A stretch of 64,000 nucleotides of DNA from Gammaproteobacteria bacterium (ex Lamellibrachia satsuma) (GCA_019623805.1 CP053680.1:744001-808000); one strand, 5' to 3'; counted from the first letter of the stretch, positions 10,562 through 20,144 are shown. Numbers and translations are program-made. The notes: a model not told the origin generated them from the sequence alone.

Positions 10562-10696
10562 CTATCTCTTCTCCTGCAGACTGAACTGCCAATGATTTTC
10601 AAAACAGTTGGGTATTTACCAGGTCCACACCGCCGCCCGGTGGCCGTGTTCCCGATTAAAGGTACACGACTTCCGGATCAGCGGCAGGACTGAATT

Positions 10697-10782
<86 letters not shown>

Positions 10783-10853
10783 TTTTTCCAGCAATGGAAT
10801 TTCCAACCGTTCATTATACCGATAGAACCAATAAGTCTCCAACCGTGATTCAG

Positions 10854-10972
10854 CAATCATGGTGCGCGCGGCGCAGCCTACGCTCTTTACCCCTCTGAGA
10901 AGATCACAAAGAACACTGAGGTAACTTGGCAGGGTGCGCCATGCGTACCAGAATAACTCACCCTACGCTCTG
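10854..10972. repeat. GTGCGC palindromic repeat, split copy
   Basis: Two half-elements occur here: GGTGCGCGCGGCGCAGCC with CTACGCTCT (10854-10887), and AGGGTGCGCCATGCGTACCA with CCCTACGCTCT (10929-10972), separated by about 40 bp. They match the complete hairpin at 16776-16843 and the copy at 12609-12668. This is a non-coding dispersed repeat family, and this copy lies just upstream of the nhaD pseudogene. Confidence 0.75.
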
Positions 10973-11023
10973 GATGGACGCTATTTAGGGAGAGGCTGTA
11001 CAGTCAATTCGAAATTTCTAATA

Positions 11024-12509
11024 ATGGCAGACGGTTTGAGTCGTATTCGAGAGTTCGCCATTTTGTACCGGCACAACCCCATCCGCTTTCTGCTGATCCT
11101 GTCGTTCCCTGCGTTCAGCACCCCTGCGTGTGGGCCGTGCAATCCCCCACCGCAGAAAACCTTGCGCTTCAGTGGCCTGGGATGGCCGCCATGGCTATTT
11201 TCGTCCTTGCCATTCTCGCGGTGACCTTTGAAGAGTTCATTGACATGCGGAAATCCAAGCCTATGCTGCTGTCGGCAGGGCTTATCTGGGGTTCATCGCC
11301 TGGAGCGAAACGCACCTGGGGCTTGCCCACGGGGCTGAAGCAGCAGTTCGGGACTATCTGCTCAAATATGCAGAGCTGATGCTGTTTCTGCTGGTGGTGA
11401 TGACCTACATCAACGCCATGAACGAACGCCGCGCGTTCGCTGCCCTGCGAACCTGGGTGGCCGAACGCGGCTACACCTACCGCTCACTCTTCTGGTTGAG
11501 CGGCCTCACCACCTTCGTCCTCTCCCCGCTACTCGACAACCTGGGCACCGCTCTACTGATGGGCGCAGTGGTCTTTGCCCTCGGCCGCAGGAGGTCCGGT
11601 TCACCTCGCTTGCCTGTGTCAATGTGGTGATAGCCGCCAACGCCGGCGGCGTTTTCAGCCCTTTTGGGGATCTCACCACGCTGGTGATCTGGCAGCACCA
11701 GATCATCACCAGCCAGGGACCGCTCGATTTCTGGTCCTTCTACAATCTGCTGATCCCGGCGCTGATCGGCTATCTGTTGACCGCTCTTCTGCTCTCTCGC
11801 GCCATCCCGCATGGCACACCCAAAAGCCGAGTCGACAAAATAGACATGCTCCGGGGCGGCACGGCGATTCTGTTGTTATTTCTGCTCACTATCGCCACCA
11901 GCGTGACTTTTGAAACCCTGCTGCAACTGCCGCCGGTCATCGGCATGATGACCGGACTCGCTTATCTGCAGTTTTTCGGCTACTACCTCAAAAAGAGCCA
12001 CAATGATGAGGAACATACCGGTGAAGAGGAGTGGATCGGCGGTCCGCTGCCCAGCCTGAAGAAAACACCGTTCGACGTTTTTCAGCGTATATCGCGCGCT
12101 GAGTGGGACGCTATCCTGTTCCTTTACGGCATCGCACTCAGCGTGGGGGGGGCTTGCCTATATTGGCTGGCTCTCAATGGCCGAGGCAGTGATGTATGGC
12201 CAGTGGGGCACAGACGTGGCCAATCTGATGGTCGGCTTCTATTCCGCCGTAGTGGAAAATACCCCGACGATGTTCGCAGTACTGGCGATGGTTCCGCAAA
12301 TGACGCTTGGAGACTGGCTCACCGTTACCCTCACTACAGGCATTGGAGGCAGTCTGCTCTCGATCGGCTCCGCGGCCGGGATCGCGCTGATGGGACAGTC
12401 CTACGGACGTTACACCTTTTTCGTCCACCTGCGCTGGACACCGGCAATAATGCTGGGGTTCTTCGTCTCTGTGTTGAGCCATTACTGGATCAACAGCGCT
12501 TTGTTTTAA
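11024..12509 (+). pseudogene. nhaD: Decayed NhaD-type Na+/H+ antiporter gene, four frameshifts
   Basis: NhaD antiporters (ArsB/NhaD membrane transporter superfamily) expel sodium in exchange for protons. Family segments occur in order but in different frames: a signal-like start (RFLLILSFPAFST), then TAENLALQWPG and VTFEEFIDMRKSKPM, then TYINAMNERRAFAALR with SPLLDNLGTALLMG, then NVVIAANAGGVFSPFGDLTTLVIWQ, and last FYSAVVENTPTMFAVL with GGSLLSIGSAAGIALMGQ. Joining them needs shifts near 11125, 11290 (one G missing), 11590 and 12146 (a run of eight G where seven fit): three one-base losses and one gain. Other long genes in the window are intact, so decay is likelier than poor sequence. Repeats of one family flank both ends. 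Confidence 0.85.
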
Positions 12510-12530
12510 GAAAAGAGCAGGCTCAAAAGT

Positions 12531-12606
12531 GTAGGTCTGGTTAGCGATAGCGTAACCCGAGAAGTTTTTGATTATGTTGGGTTACGCTGCGCTAACCCAA
12601 CCTACG
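12531..12606. repeat. Palindromic repeat (TTACGC/GCGTAA type)
   Basis: The arms GGTTAGCGATAGCGTAACCC (12539-12558) and GGGTTACGCTGCGCTAACCC (about 12578-12597) are inverted copies with two mismatches, and GTAGGT/ACCTAC outside them extends the pairing. It directly abuts a copy of the GTGCGC palindrome family. Non-coding, lying between the nhaD pseudogene and parC, which converge here; it could act as a transcription barrier. Confidence 0.75.
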
Positions 12607-12608
12607 TA

Positions 12609-12668
12609 GAACGTAGGGTGCGCCGTGCGCACCATGATTGCTTATTTTGGTGCGCGCAGCGTACCCTG
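12609..12668. repeat. GTGCGC palindromic repeat
   Basis: ACGTAGGGTGCGCCGTGCGC with ACCA (12611-12634) faces TGGTGCGCGCAGCGTACCC (about 12648-12666) across a short AT-rich loop containing ATGATTGCTTATTT. It is the same family as at 10854 and 16776, with the loop in inverted orientation relative to the 16776 copy. Confidence 0.8.
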
Positions 12669-12679
12669 CCAAACTGAGA

Positions 12680-14932
12680 TTAAGTGGGCACCTGGAGGCT
12701 GTCAACTCTCTGAAAACCTCTCGGCAGCTTGTTGCCACGCCGCCCCCGCTCTCCCTGATAGTTGTCCAGATCAGCAGGTTTGAGAGTGATATGGCGTTTC
12801 CCGGCACAAACCTTGAGATGGCCGCCCTCCGGCACAACTGTGAGCGCCACGACAAACTCCTGCCGCGACTCCACACGCTTGCCGGGAATGCCGATAATCT
12901 TGTTTCCCTTGCCCCGGGAAAGCTCCGGCAGTTCGGCAACAGGAAAAACCAGCATGCGACCTTCGTTGGTCACGGCAACCACCCGGTCTGTTGCAGGATT
13001 TTCCAACACAACCGGCGGCAACACTTTCGCCCCTTTGGGCAGCGTGAGCATCGACTTGCCCGCCTTATTCTTGGCAAACATGGCTTTCATCTGTACCCGA
13101 AAACCGTAACCCGCATCGGAAGCCAACAGATACCAAACCTTGGGGTCCCCGCCCAACACGGCGGAAAACACCGATCCACCCGAGGGTGAGAAACGCCCTG
13201 TCAGCGGCTCGCCCTGACTACGGGCGGAGGGTAGCGTATGTGCCAGAAGAGAGTAACTGCGTCCGCTGGAATCGATAAAAATGGCCGACTGATTACTGCG
13301 CAGCCGAACGGAGGCAAGGTAGCCGTCCCCTGCCTTGTAATTGAGCCCGGCCGGATCGATATCGTGTCCTTTGGCGGCCCGTCCCCACCCCTTCTCCGAG
13401 AGGATCACGGTTACAGGCTCACTGGGCGTCAATTCGGTTTCGTCCAGTGCTTCCGCTGTTTCGCGCTCGACGATGGGAGAGCGCCGCTCGTCGCCATACT
13501 TTTCAGCATCAGCCTGGATCTCTTTACGAATCAGGGTACGCATGCGCTGCTTGGAGTTCAGCGTCTTTTCCAACCACTCCCGCTCAGTCTCCAGCGCCTC
13601 CTGCTCTCCGCGGATCTTGATCTCCTCCAGCTTTGCCAAGTGGCGCAAGCGCAGATTGAGGATCGCCTCGGCCTGGCGGTCAGAGAGACCGAAACGGCTT
13701 TTCAACTCCGCCTTGGGATCATCTTCATGGCGGATGATCGCAATCACCTCATCGATATTGAGATAGGCGATCATCAAACCTTCGAGGATATGCAGGCGAT
13801 CCAGCACCTGATCCAGACGATACTGCAGACGCCGCGTGACAGTCGCTGTGCGGAAAGCCAGCCACTCCGCCAGCAGGGTGCGGAGATCTTTCACCGCCGG
13901 CCGCCCGTTGGTACCGATCAGATTGACATTGACCCGATAGGTGCGCTCCAGATCAGTGGTGGCGAAGAGGTGGGACATCAGGCGCGGTACATCAACCCGG
14001 TTCGAACGGGGGATGATCACCAGCCTGGTGGGGTTTTCATGATCCGACTCATCCCGCAGATCCTCCACCATCGGCAGCTTTTTCGTCTGCATCTGCTGGG
14101 CGATCTGCTCCATGATGCGCGAGCCGGAGACCTGGTGCGGCAGTGCGGTAACGATGATGTCGCCATGTTCCCGCTCGAACCGGGCACGCATGCGAATCGA
14201 TCCGTTGCCTGTTTCATACATCTTGCGCAGGTCTGCCCGTGGGGTAATGATCTCCGCATCGGTGGGATAGTCCGGCCCTTTGACATGGACCATCAGATCC
14301 TCAAGGGTCGCCTTCGGCGTCTCCAGCAGATGGATACAGGCGCTGGCAACCTCCCGCAGATTATGCGGCGGGATATCGGTCGCCATACCTACCGCGATAC
14401 CGGACGCGCCGTTGAGCAGCACGTTGGGCAGACGCGCGGGCAGCAGCGACGGCTCTTTCAGCGTGCCGTCAAAATTGGGCTCCCACTCCACGGTTCCCTG
14501 GCCCAACTCAGCGAGCAACACCTGGGCATAGGGCGTGAGGCGGGATTCCGTATAGCGCATGGCGGCGAAAGACTTGGGGTCATCCGGAGAACCCCAGTTG
14601 CCCTGGCCGTCCACCAACGGGTAGCGATAGGAAAAATTCTGCGCCATCAGCACCATTGCCTCGTAGCAGGCGCTGTCACCGTGAGGGTGAAACTTGCCGA
14701 GCACATCGCCCACGGTGCGGGCGGACTTCTTGAACTTCGCGGTGGCGCTCAGGCCGAGTTCCGACATTGCATAGACGATGCGCCGCTGCACCGGCTTGAG
14801 GCCGTCACCGATGTGGGGCAGTGCGCGATCGAGAATGACGTACATGGAGTAGTCCAGATACGCCTTTTCGGTAAAGTCGCCGAGGGGGACCTGTTCCACG
14901 CCCTCAAGGGTTGAATCGATGGTGTCGCTCAT
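12680..14932 (-). CDS. parC: DNA topoisomerase IV subunit A
   Basis: ParC is the DNA-cleaving subunit of topoisomerase IV, which separates daughter chromosomes with ATP-driven ParE. The 750-residue product has the GyrA/ParC core with the active-site tyrosine in [14 protein letters not shown], and a C-terminal domain with beta-pinwheel-like repeats. The quinolone-resistance region reads [13 protein letters not shown], keeping the serine and glutamate found in sensitive ParC. Its length and a C-terminal domain smaller than that of GyrA favour ParC. parE is not in the window. Confidence 0.95.
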   Translation of the reverse strand: MSDTIDSTLEGVEQVPLGDFTEKAYLDYSMYVILDRALPHIGDGLKPVQRRIVYAMSELGLSATAKFKKSARTVGDVLGKFHPHGDSACYEAMVLMAQNFSYRYPLVDGQGNWGSPDDPKSFAAMRYTESRLTPYAQVLLAELGQGTVEWEPNFDGTLKEPSLLPARLPNVLLNGASGIAVGMATDIPPHNLREVASACIHLLETPKATLEDLMVHVKGPDYPTDAEIITPRADLRKMYETGNGSIRMRARFEREHGDIIVTALPHQVSGSRIMEQIAQQMQTKKLPMVEDLRDESDHENPTRLVIIPRSNRVDVPRLMSHLFATTDLERTYRVNVNLIGTNGRPAVKDLRTLLAEWLAFRTATVTRRLQYRLDQVLDRLHILEGLMIAYLNIDEVIAIIRHEDDPKAELKSRFGLSDRQAEAILNLRLRHLAKLEEIKIRGEQEALETEREWLEKTLNSKQRMRTLIRKEIQADAEKYGDERRSPIVERETAEALDETELTPSEPVTVILSEKGWGRAAKGHDIDPAGLNYKAGDGYLASVRLRSNQSAIFIDSSGRSYSLLAHTLPSARSQGEPLTGRFSPSGGSVFSAVLGGDPKVWYLLASDAGYGFRVQMKAMFAKNKAGKSMLTLPKGAKVLPPVVLENPATDRVVAVTNEGRMLVFPVAELPELSRGKGNKIIGIPGKRVESRQEFVVALTVVPEGGHLKVCAGKRHITLKPADLDNYQGERGRRGNKLPRGFQRVDSLQVPT

Positions 14933-14999
14933 TGAGGCAATTCAGTTGCGGGCATATCCGCCCAAAAATTGCCTGAGGATAATACGGAAAGTGAAGCGC

Positions 15000-15638
15000 T
15001 TAGGGAATATGTAGCGCTTGACCCGGTCGCAAAAGCGGACGGAGCGCAACAAGCAGCAATGACGGCAGCAACCATCCCCCCAACCCCAACCAGAAACCGG
15101 CATTCGACAGCGCGAACTCCCCCAGTATCAGCCCCGATCCGGAGAGCAGCAGTCCCAACACGCCGACATAGAGCAGACCATTGATCCAGCCCTCAGAAGT
15201 GCGATGGTTATCCAGTGCAAAGCGGTAGATTCCGACCAGGGTGGTGATGGCGAGGTACCAACCAATAGCTAGCAGCACGAGATAGAGCAAACCCGGCTCC
15301 CCACCCGTCTGCCGGGAGAGATGAAAAGCAACCTGTGCTGCGGCAAACAGGAAGAAGAGCGCCCCGTAACGGACATAAGGAACCGGCGAACGCTTCAGCC
15401 ATTCGGGGTAGCGCTGCAACAGATAACCGAATAACGGAAGTGGCGCGATGCCGAACAGCAGATTGAGACGCAGCCAGACCGGCACCGTCTCGCCCAGCAG
15501 ATAGTCTCCCGCGGTCAACAGCAGAAAAAACGCACTGGCGCTGTCCAGAAGCCGCAGAGGCGATCGGGTCAGCCATTGCCAAATCCTGGATTTCGGCCGG
15601 GCGTTGGCAGATTTATTCGAGAGTATGGTGATACACAT
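15000..15638 (-). CDS. Polytopic membrane protein, possibly NnrS-like
   Basis: A 212-residue, very hydrophobic protein with about six membrane spans. The segment GIAPLPLFGYLLQRYPEWL resembles the region of NnrS-type proteins where a helix ends in FGFL.TxFPxW, which suggests a distant, half-length relative of that heme/copper membrane family. This is a tentative motif-level resemblance. It sits between the DUF3179 lipoprotein gene (76 bp upstream) and parC (67 bp downstream), all on the minus strand. I cannot assign a function. Confidence 0.5.
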   Translation of the reverse strand: MCITILSNKSANARPKSRIWQWLTRSPLRLLDSASAFFLLLTAGDYLLGETVPVWLRLNLLFGIAPLPLFGYLLQRYPEWLKRSPVPYVRYGALFFLFAAAQVAFHLSRQTGGEPGLLYLVLLAIGWYLAITTLVGIYRFALDNHRTSEGWINGLLYVGVLGLLLSGSGLILGEFALSNAGFWLGLGGWLLPSLLLVALRPLLRPGQALHIP

Positions 15639-15714
15639 GGGCGGCGGCGAATGGGAGATCTCCAGAGTAGCGACTCATTCGATCACCCCACCCGATGGGC
15701 TGCCATGATAAATA

Positions 15715-16677
15715 TCAACGCTCCGTCTCAGGGCTGGAAACATAGACATGACTCTGAGGATGGAACGCCGTCCAGGCAAACCAGAAGGTTGAAACAGCAG
15801 GCACCTGGTCACCTTGATGATCCTCCACCCAGGCAGATCGGCTCTGGCGATCGTAGCTGATTATGTAGTCGCTCCCGGCAAAATGATCCGTGATCCGCCC
15901 ACCGGCCTTGTCCAACTCCGAAAAGGGGTAGGCCTTCCAGACACCATCGACCTCCAGCCCAATAATACGGGCCTTGGGGTGATAGCGTGGATCAGGATTG
16001 GAAACCGGGAAATAGAGACCTTCATCATTCTCATAGCCCGCATAGGGATCGACCCCATAGCTCCGCAGGTAACCGGTATCCTCCGAAAGCACCAGGGTTT
16101 CGGGATGCAGTTCCGACCAGCGCCCCCACGTCGTATGCTCCAAAGTCAGCATCTTCAAACGGGTGCCCTTCTTCTTTCCCGATACCGCCTGATGTTTCAA
16201 CTGCGACCAGAGAGAATCAGTTTCACGGTCATAGAGCAGCACGTCGCTATTGTAGAGCAGGCCAGAGACGCCAAAATGCAAAACGCTTCCCCCCATCCTG
16301 GCAGAATAGGCCACCCCGCTACCGCAGAGGGGACAATAGGTAATCACCACCGGTTCGCCGCCAATCCGGTCATTGACGATCTCGTGCCAGTTGAGAATCG
16401 AAACGGGATAGGCCTTGCTCACCCCGTTTCTGCTGATACCCAGCACCCGCATCTCCGAGCGGAGATTCACCGCCTCGTCAGCCTGTTGAAATCGGGGATT
16501 ATCGATGGCAGGGATACCATCCTTTGCCGGACCGCCATGATAGATTTCATCGACCGGTATCAGCGCATCTTTCAGATTGAAGCCATTGTTTTCGCTACCC
16601 GAACATTGAGTCAGTATGAGCAGACCCAACGCAAATAGGATAAACGAGGTTTGTTTTATCGATACCGGACCAGCCAT
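15715..16677 (-). CDS. DUF3179 domain lipoprotein
   Basis: A 320-residue exported protein. An N-terminal hydrophobic stretch ends in the lipobox LTQC, so it is probably anchored to a membrane by a lipidated cysteine at about residue 25. The rest matches the DUF3179 family: DEIYHGGPAKDGIPAIDNP near the start, the strictly conserved YCPLCGSGVAY motif, the GVSGLLYNSDVLLYDRETDSLWSQ block and GVWKAYPFSEL. The family's biochemical role is not established. It may be co-transcribed with the small membrane protein downstream. Confidence 0.85.
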   Translation of the reverse strand: MAGPVSIKQTSFILFALGLLILTQCSGSENNGFNLKDALIPVDEIYHGGPAKDGIPAIDNPRFQQADEAVNLRSEMRVLGISRNGVSKAYPVSILNWHEIVNDRIGGEPVVITYCPLCGSGVAYSARMGGSVLHFGVSGLLYNSDVLLYDRETDSLWSQLKHQAVSGKKKGTRLKMLTLEHTTWGRWSELHPETLVLSEDTGYLRSYGVDPYAGYENDEGLYFPVSNPDPRYHPKARIIGLEVDGVWKAYPFSELDKAGGRITDHFAGSDYIISYDRQSRSAWVEDHQGDQVPAVSTFWFAWTAFHPQSHVYVSSPETER

Positions 16678-16775
16678 TGAAATGAAGACGCTCTATCTTA
16701 ATTTGGGATATATAGAGATACGCCGGAGGGATACTGGTGGATTCATTACGGGAATATATAGGCTGGATCAAGCGT

Positions 16776-16843
16776 AGAGCGTAGGGTGCGCCGTGCGCAC
16801 CAGAATAAGCAATCATGGTGCGCGCGGCGCACCCCTACGCTCT
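16776..16843. repeat. GTGCGC palindromic repeat, complete hairpin
   Basis: AGAGCGTAGGGTGCGCCGTG with CGCACCA faces TGGTGCGCGCGGCGCACC with CCTACGCTCT across the loop GAATAAGCAATCA. The two arms pair almost end to end over roughly 27 bp. This is the best-preserved member of the family also seen at 10854-10972 and 12609-12668. It lies between the HTH protein and the DUF3179 gene. Confidence 0.85.
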
Positions 16844-16872
16844 GATCCACTACATTTGATCAGGCCTACAGT

Positions 16873-17310
16873 TTACTCCCCACTTTTCAATTTGTTGAAT
16901 ATCCGCTGGCATTGACGTAATCCCAGCTTGATGTGGTATCTGGATTGCAGGTGGTTCTGCAGCAGATGGCTATCCCAACGCGCCTTGAAAAAACCAAACT
17001 CCCTTGGATGGTGCCTGATTGCCCTGCCGAGGGCCGCGAGCGTTCCTGCATCCAATCTAGATGGGCGACCGCGCCGCTTCTCATCAAGCAGTCCCTCTTC
17101 GCCCTGCTGTTTGAATTGCTCTACCCAGCGTTCAATCGAGCGTGGATTTTCATCAAAACATTCAGCAACCTGATCAAAATCCAGGCCATTGTTCACCAAC
17201 AATACGCAGTGTAACCGATGAAGATATCGATAGTCGGATGACTGTAACAATGAATCCTTTAATCGCTCCTTCAAAACCTCGGCTTTAGCAACTTCCCGAT
17301 CCTGCTTCAC
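16873..17310 (-). CDS. Stand-alone winged-HTH protein, IS630-transposase N-terminal type
   Basis: A 145-residue protein from a GTG start at 17310 (an in-frame GTG at 17331 would add seven residues of unlikely glycine-rich sequence). It contains two helix-turn-helix regions, DFDQVAECFDENPRSIERWVEQF and a winged segment around RGRPSRLDAGTLAALGRAI, then FFKARWDSHLLQNHLQSRY and RQCQRIFNKL. This is the DNA-binding half of IS630-family transposases, and no DDE catalytic part follows. It is either a transposase remnant or a domesticated regulator. A complete GTGCGC palindrome lies about 30 bp past its stop. Confidence 0.7.
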   Translation of the reverse strand: MKQDREVAKAEVLKERLKDSLLQSSDYRYLHRLHCVLLVNNGLDFDQVAECFDENPRSIERWVEQFKQQGEEGLLDEKRRGRPSRLDAGTLAALGRAIRHHPREFGFFKARWDSHLLQNHLQSRYHIKLGLRQCQRIFNKLKSGE

Positions 17311-17817
17311 GTTCCCGCCCCCAAGGAACACCGCCTGATTTTTTCTAAATTCTTATAGTCTTCAGGTGAAATCCCATCCGTGTTTACCCGCAATCAACGA
17401 CTCTCTCCTGTCCTTCTATTGACCCTTTTCCCAGGAATCTATCGCATATTTATAGTATGGATGATTTTCTCCCCTTTTCTGACATCAAACATCAAATGAG
17501 GCCGATTGATGATCCAGATCAGCAAATCCATGCAATTTCAACAAGCAGGCTAAAGCGCATCATTCGGTAACATCAACAAACCACATCTGTTACCAAACAC
17601 CCCAAAGCCCACTCCTTTGAAATAAACACTGGTAACAAGCCCTTGTTTAGTTTGACTTTCACGAGAGTCCGAAACGAAAATTCAAGGTGACGTATCCGGC
17701 CTTGTGGGATACGGAATAATAACTACGGGCACCATGGCCAATCCTTCTGATCGGATCACACCCGTTCAGAAGGACTGCCGGCAGGCAACCCCGTGCAACC
17801 CTGGAGTGATCATAACT
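17311..17817 (+). promoter_or_regulatory. 507-bp intergenic region upstream of the symporter operon
   Basis: No gene is seen. It holds candidate control elements for the divergent genes: a 7-bp inverted repeat GGTAACA/TGTTACC (about 17567-17595), with a further GGTAACA near 17631; a TTGACT hexamer near 17652 with no good -10 partner; and an 8-bp inverted repeat CCTTCTGA/TCAGAAGG (about 17743-17773) in the probable leader of the first symporter gene. No established regulator site was recognised. Confidence 0.4.
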
Positions 17818-18072
17818 ATGAGCAATCGCGCAGAAGAGTACTGGCGGGCGAACATCCGCCTAGTAACCATACTGCTGGTGATATGGTTTATCGTCTCGTA
17901 CGGATTCGGCATCATCCTAGCGGAACCTCTCAACACCATCAAAATCGGCGGTGTTGGTCTTGGATTCTGGTTTGCCCAGCAGGGCTCCATCTTCACTTTC
18001 CTGGTATTGATCTTTATCTATGCCAAACGCATGAATGCGTTGGATCGTGAATTCGACGTTCACGAAGACTAG
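17818..18072 (+). CDS. DUF4212-type small subunit of sodium:solute symporter
   Basis: An 84-residue membrane protein with two predicted spans (IRLVTILLVIWFIVSYGFGII and FWFAQQGSIFTFLVLIFIYA). RAEEYW at the N-terminus and the charged MNALDREFDV tail match the DUF4212 family, small proteins encoded just before VC_2705-type sodium:solute symporters. The ATG at 17818 was chosen because the family starts just before YW; a longer in-frame start at 17704 would add an unrelated segment. The symporter gene begins 15 bp after its stop, so the two are almost certainly one operon. Confidence 0.88.
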   Translation: MSNRAEEYWRANIRLVTILLVIWFIVSYGFGIILAEPLNTIKIGGVGLGFWFAQQGSIFTFLVLIFIYAKRMNALDREFDVHED

Positions 18073-18087
18073 GAGGCGGAGACTGAT

Positions 18088-19872
18088 ATGGATCTGCAAA
18101 CACTGACTTATACCGTTGTGGGCATCACCTTTGCCCTCTACATCGGCATCGCATTCTGGGCTCGCGCCAGCACCACCGGCGAATTCTATGCTGCGGGACG
18201 CGGCATTCACCCCGTCGCCAATGGCATGGCGACCGCTGCTGACTGGATGTCTGCCGCATCATTCATCTCCATGGCGGGCCTCATCGCCTTCAACGGTTAC
18301 GGCGCATCGGTCTTCCTGATGGGCTGGACCGGCGGTTATGTACTGCTTGCCCTGCTGCTTGCACCCTATCTGCGCAAGTTCGGCAAGTTCACCGTGCCGG
18401 AGTTCATCGGCGACCGTTACTACTCACGCACCGCCCGCATCGTGGCCGTCATCTGCCTGATCCTGGCCTCGGTGACCTACGTAATCGGTCAGATGAAGGG
18501 CATCGGCGTCGCCTTCTCCCGTTTTCTGGAAACTGACTACGATACCGGCCTCTACATCGGCATGGGCATAGTCTTCATCTACGCCGTCATGGGTGGCATG
18601 AAGGGTATAACCTATACCCAGATCGCCCAGTACTGTGTGCTGATCTTCGCCTATACCGTGCCTGCCGTGTTCATCTCCCTGAACATCACCGGCAACCCGT
18701 TCCCGCAGCTGGGACTGGGGGGCAGCATGGCTGACGGCTCCGGCTTGTATATGCTGGAAAAACTCGATCTGGTGGTGACGGAACTCGGCTTCAAAGAGTA
18801 CACGTCCCAAGTCATGGGCAGTAAGCTGAACATGTTCGTCTACACCCTGTCGCTGATGATCGGTACCGCGGGCCTGCCCCACGTCATCATCCGCTTCTTC
18901 ACGGTGCCGAAGGTTGCGGACGCCCGCTCATCAGCCGGTTGGGCGCTGGTCTTCATCGCAATCCTCTACACCACCGCACCTGCTGTGGGCTCCATGGCCC
19001 GTCTCAACCTGATGAATACCATCCAGGTGGGTGAAGTGGGTTCCGTCGAAGGCAACCTCTCCTATTCCGAGCGCCCACAGTGGTTCAAGAATTGGGAGAA
19101 GACCGGTCTGCTGAAGTACGAGGACAAGAACGGCGACGGTCGTATCCAGTACTATAACGACAAGAACGCAGAGTTCGCCGCCAAGGCCGATGCCTACGGT
19201 TGGAAAGGCAACGAGATGACCAAGGTCGACCGTGACATCATGGTATTGGCCAATCCCGAAATCGCCAATCTGCCCAACTGGGTTATCGCCCTGGTGGTTG
19301 CCGGTGGTCTCGCCGCAGCACTCTCGACGGCTGCCGGTCTGCTGCTGGCTATTGCCTCCTCGATCTCACACGATCTGATCAAGGGCGTCATGAACCCGAA
19401 CATTTCGGAGAAGAGCGAGCTGCTTGCAGGACGTTTCGCCATGGCAGGCGCCATCGCACTGGCGGGATATTTCGGACTGCATCCACCGGATTTTGCAGCA
19501 GGCACCGTGGCCATCGCCTTTGGTCTCGCCGCCAGTTCAATCTTCCCGGCACTGATGATGGGCATCTTCAACAAGAAGATGAATCGCGCAGGCGCCATCT
19601 GGGGCATGTCTTCCGGCATAGGTATCACCATGCTCTATGTGTTCCAGCACAAAGGCATCATGTTCATCCCCGGCACCTCTTTCCTGGGTGACATGGGTCC
19701 CAGCTGGTTCCTCGGCATTTCGCCGAACGCCTTTGGCGCTGTCGGTGCGCTGGTGAACTTCTCAGTGGCAATCGCAGTCTCCAAGATGACCGCGCCGCCT
19801 CCGGATCACATACAGCACCTGGTGGAAGACATCCGCATTCCCAAAGGCGCCGTGACTGCCGTGGAACACTAA
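18088..19872 (+). CDS. Sodium:solute symporter (VC_2705 subfamily, acetate permease-like)
   Basis: A 594-residue polytopic transporter of the sodium:solute symporter family, close to the ActP-like group that imports acetate and other small carboxylates. The N-terminus has STTGEFYAAGRGIHPVANG and the GMATAADWMSAASFISMAG core of TM1-2. A hydrophilic insert (about residues 310-395) carries DKNGDGRI at 346-353, which fits the acidic loop of an EF-hand; the insert is not part of the minimal LeuT fold. A Shine-Dalgarno AGGAGGCGGAG precedes the ATG. A strong terminator follows. The substrate is inferred from family membership only. Confidence 0.88.
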   Translation: MDLQTLTYTVVGITFALYIGIAFWARASTTGEFYAAGRGIHPVANGMATAADWMSAASFISMAGLIAFNGYGASVFLMGWTGGYVLLALLLAPYLRKFGKFTVPEFIGDRYYSRTARIVAVICLILASVTYVIGQMKGIGVAFSRFLETDYDTGLYIGMGIVFIYAVMGGMKGITYTQIAQYCVLIFAYTVPAVFISLNITGNPFPQLGLGGSMADGSGLYMLEKLDLVVTELGFKEYTSQVMGSKLNMFVYTLSLMIGTAGLPHVIIRFFTVPKVADARSSAGWALVFIAILYTTAPAVGSMARLNLMNTIQVGEVGSVEGNLSYSERPQWFKNWEKTGLLKYEDKNGDGRIQYYNDKNAEFAAKADAYGWKGNEMTKVDRDIMVLANPEIANLPNWVIALVVAGGLAAALSTAAGLLLAIASSISHDLIKGVMNPNISEKSELLAGRFAMAGAIALAGYFGLHPPDFAAGTVAIAFGLAASSIFPALMMGIFNKKMNRAGAIWGMSSGIGITMLYVFQHKGIMFIPGTSFLGDMGPSWFLGISPNAFGAVGALVNFSVAIAVSKMTAPPPDHIQHLVEDIRIPKGAVTAVEH

Positions 19873-19899
19873 TCACTGATCCTGAAATAACCTGAAACC

Positions 19900-19924
19900 G
19901 GCCCCGCTCACGCGGGGCCTTTTC
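19900..19924 (+). terminator. Terminator after the symporter gene
   Basis: Perfect 8-bp GC-rich arms GGCCCCGC (19900-19907) and GCGGGGCC (19912-19919), with a TCAC loop, are followed by TTTT. It lies 28 bp past the symporter stop codon. Confidence 0.88.
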
Positions 19925-19950
19925 CTTGAAGAGCCGCCGAGTGAACACAG

Positions 19951-20020
19951 TCATCTCGACTGCAGGGAGAGATCTCCAGCTACAGAGCACCGGTCATGAG
20001 ATTTCTCCCTGCGGTCGAGT
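19951..20020. repeat. CATCTCGA inverted repeat, copy 1
   Basis: TCATCTCGACTGCAGGGAGA with GATCTCC on the left faces GAGATTTCTCCCTGCGGTCG with AG on the right, an imperfect inverted repeat with a loop of about 20 bp. The same element recurs at about 22759-22846 and inside the MITE-like element at 61244-61381. Non-coding. Confidence 0.75.
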
Positions 20021-20144
20021 AGTGCTACACGGATGTAGCGTTTACGGACCAAAGGATGGAAATGACAACAAAATCGGTGTTCATTCAGTCGGAAGAACAC
20101 CGCCCAAAACGGCTTTTTCGTCATAATTCGGTTAGTATTGCCCC

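Noticed and set aside
9149..10693. 514-codon plus-strand frame opposite tig
   Set aside because: It fully overlaps a confident trigger factor gene, and its translation is rich in His/Leu/Gln as expected of an antisense frame.
11024..12509. Programmed frameshifting in nhaD
   Set aside because: Four separate shifts of mixed sign without slippery heptamers at each site fit decay, not programmed recoding.
13238..14914. 558-codon plus-strand frame opposite parC
   Set aside because: Antisense shadow of parC; no recognisable motif.
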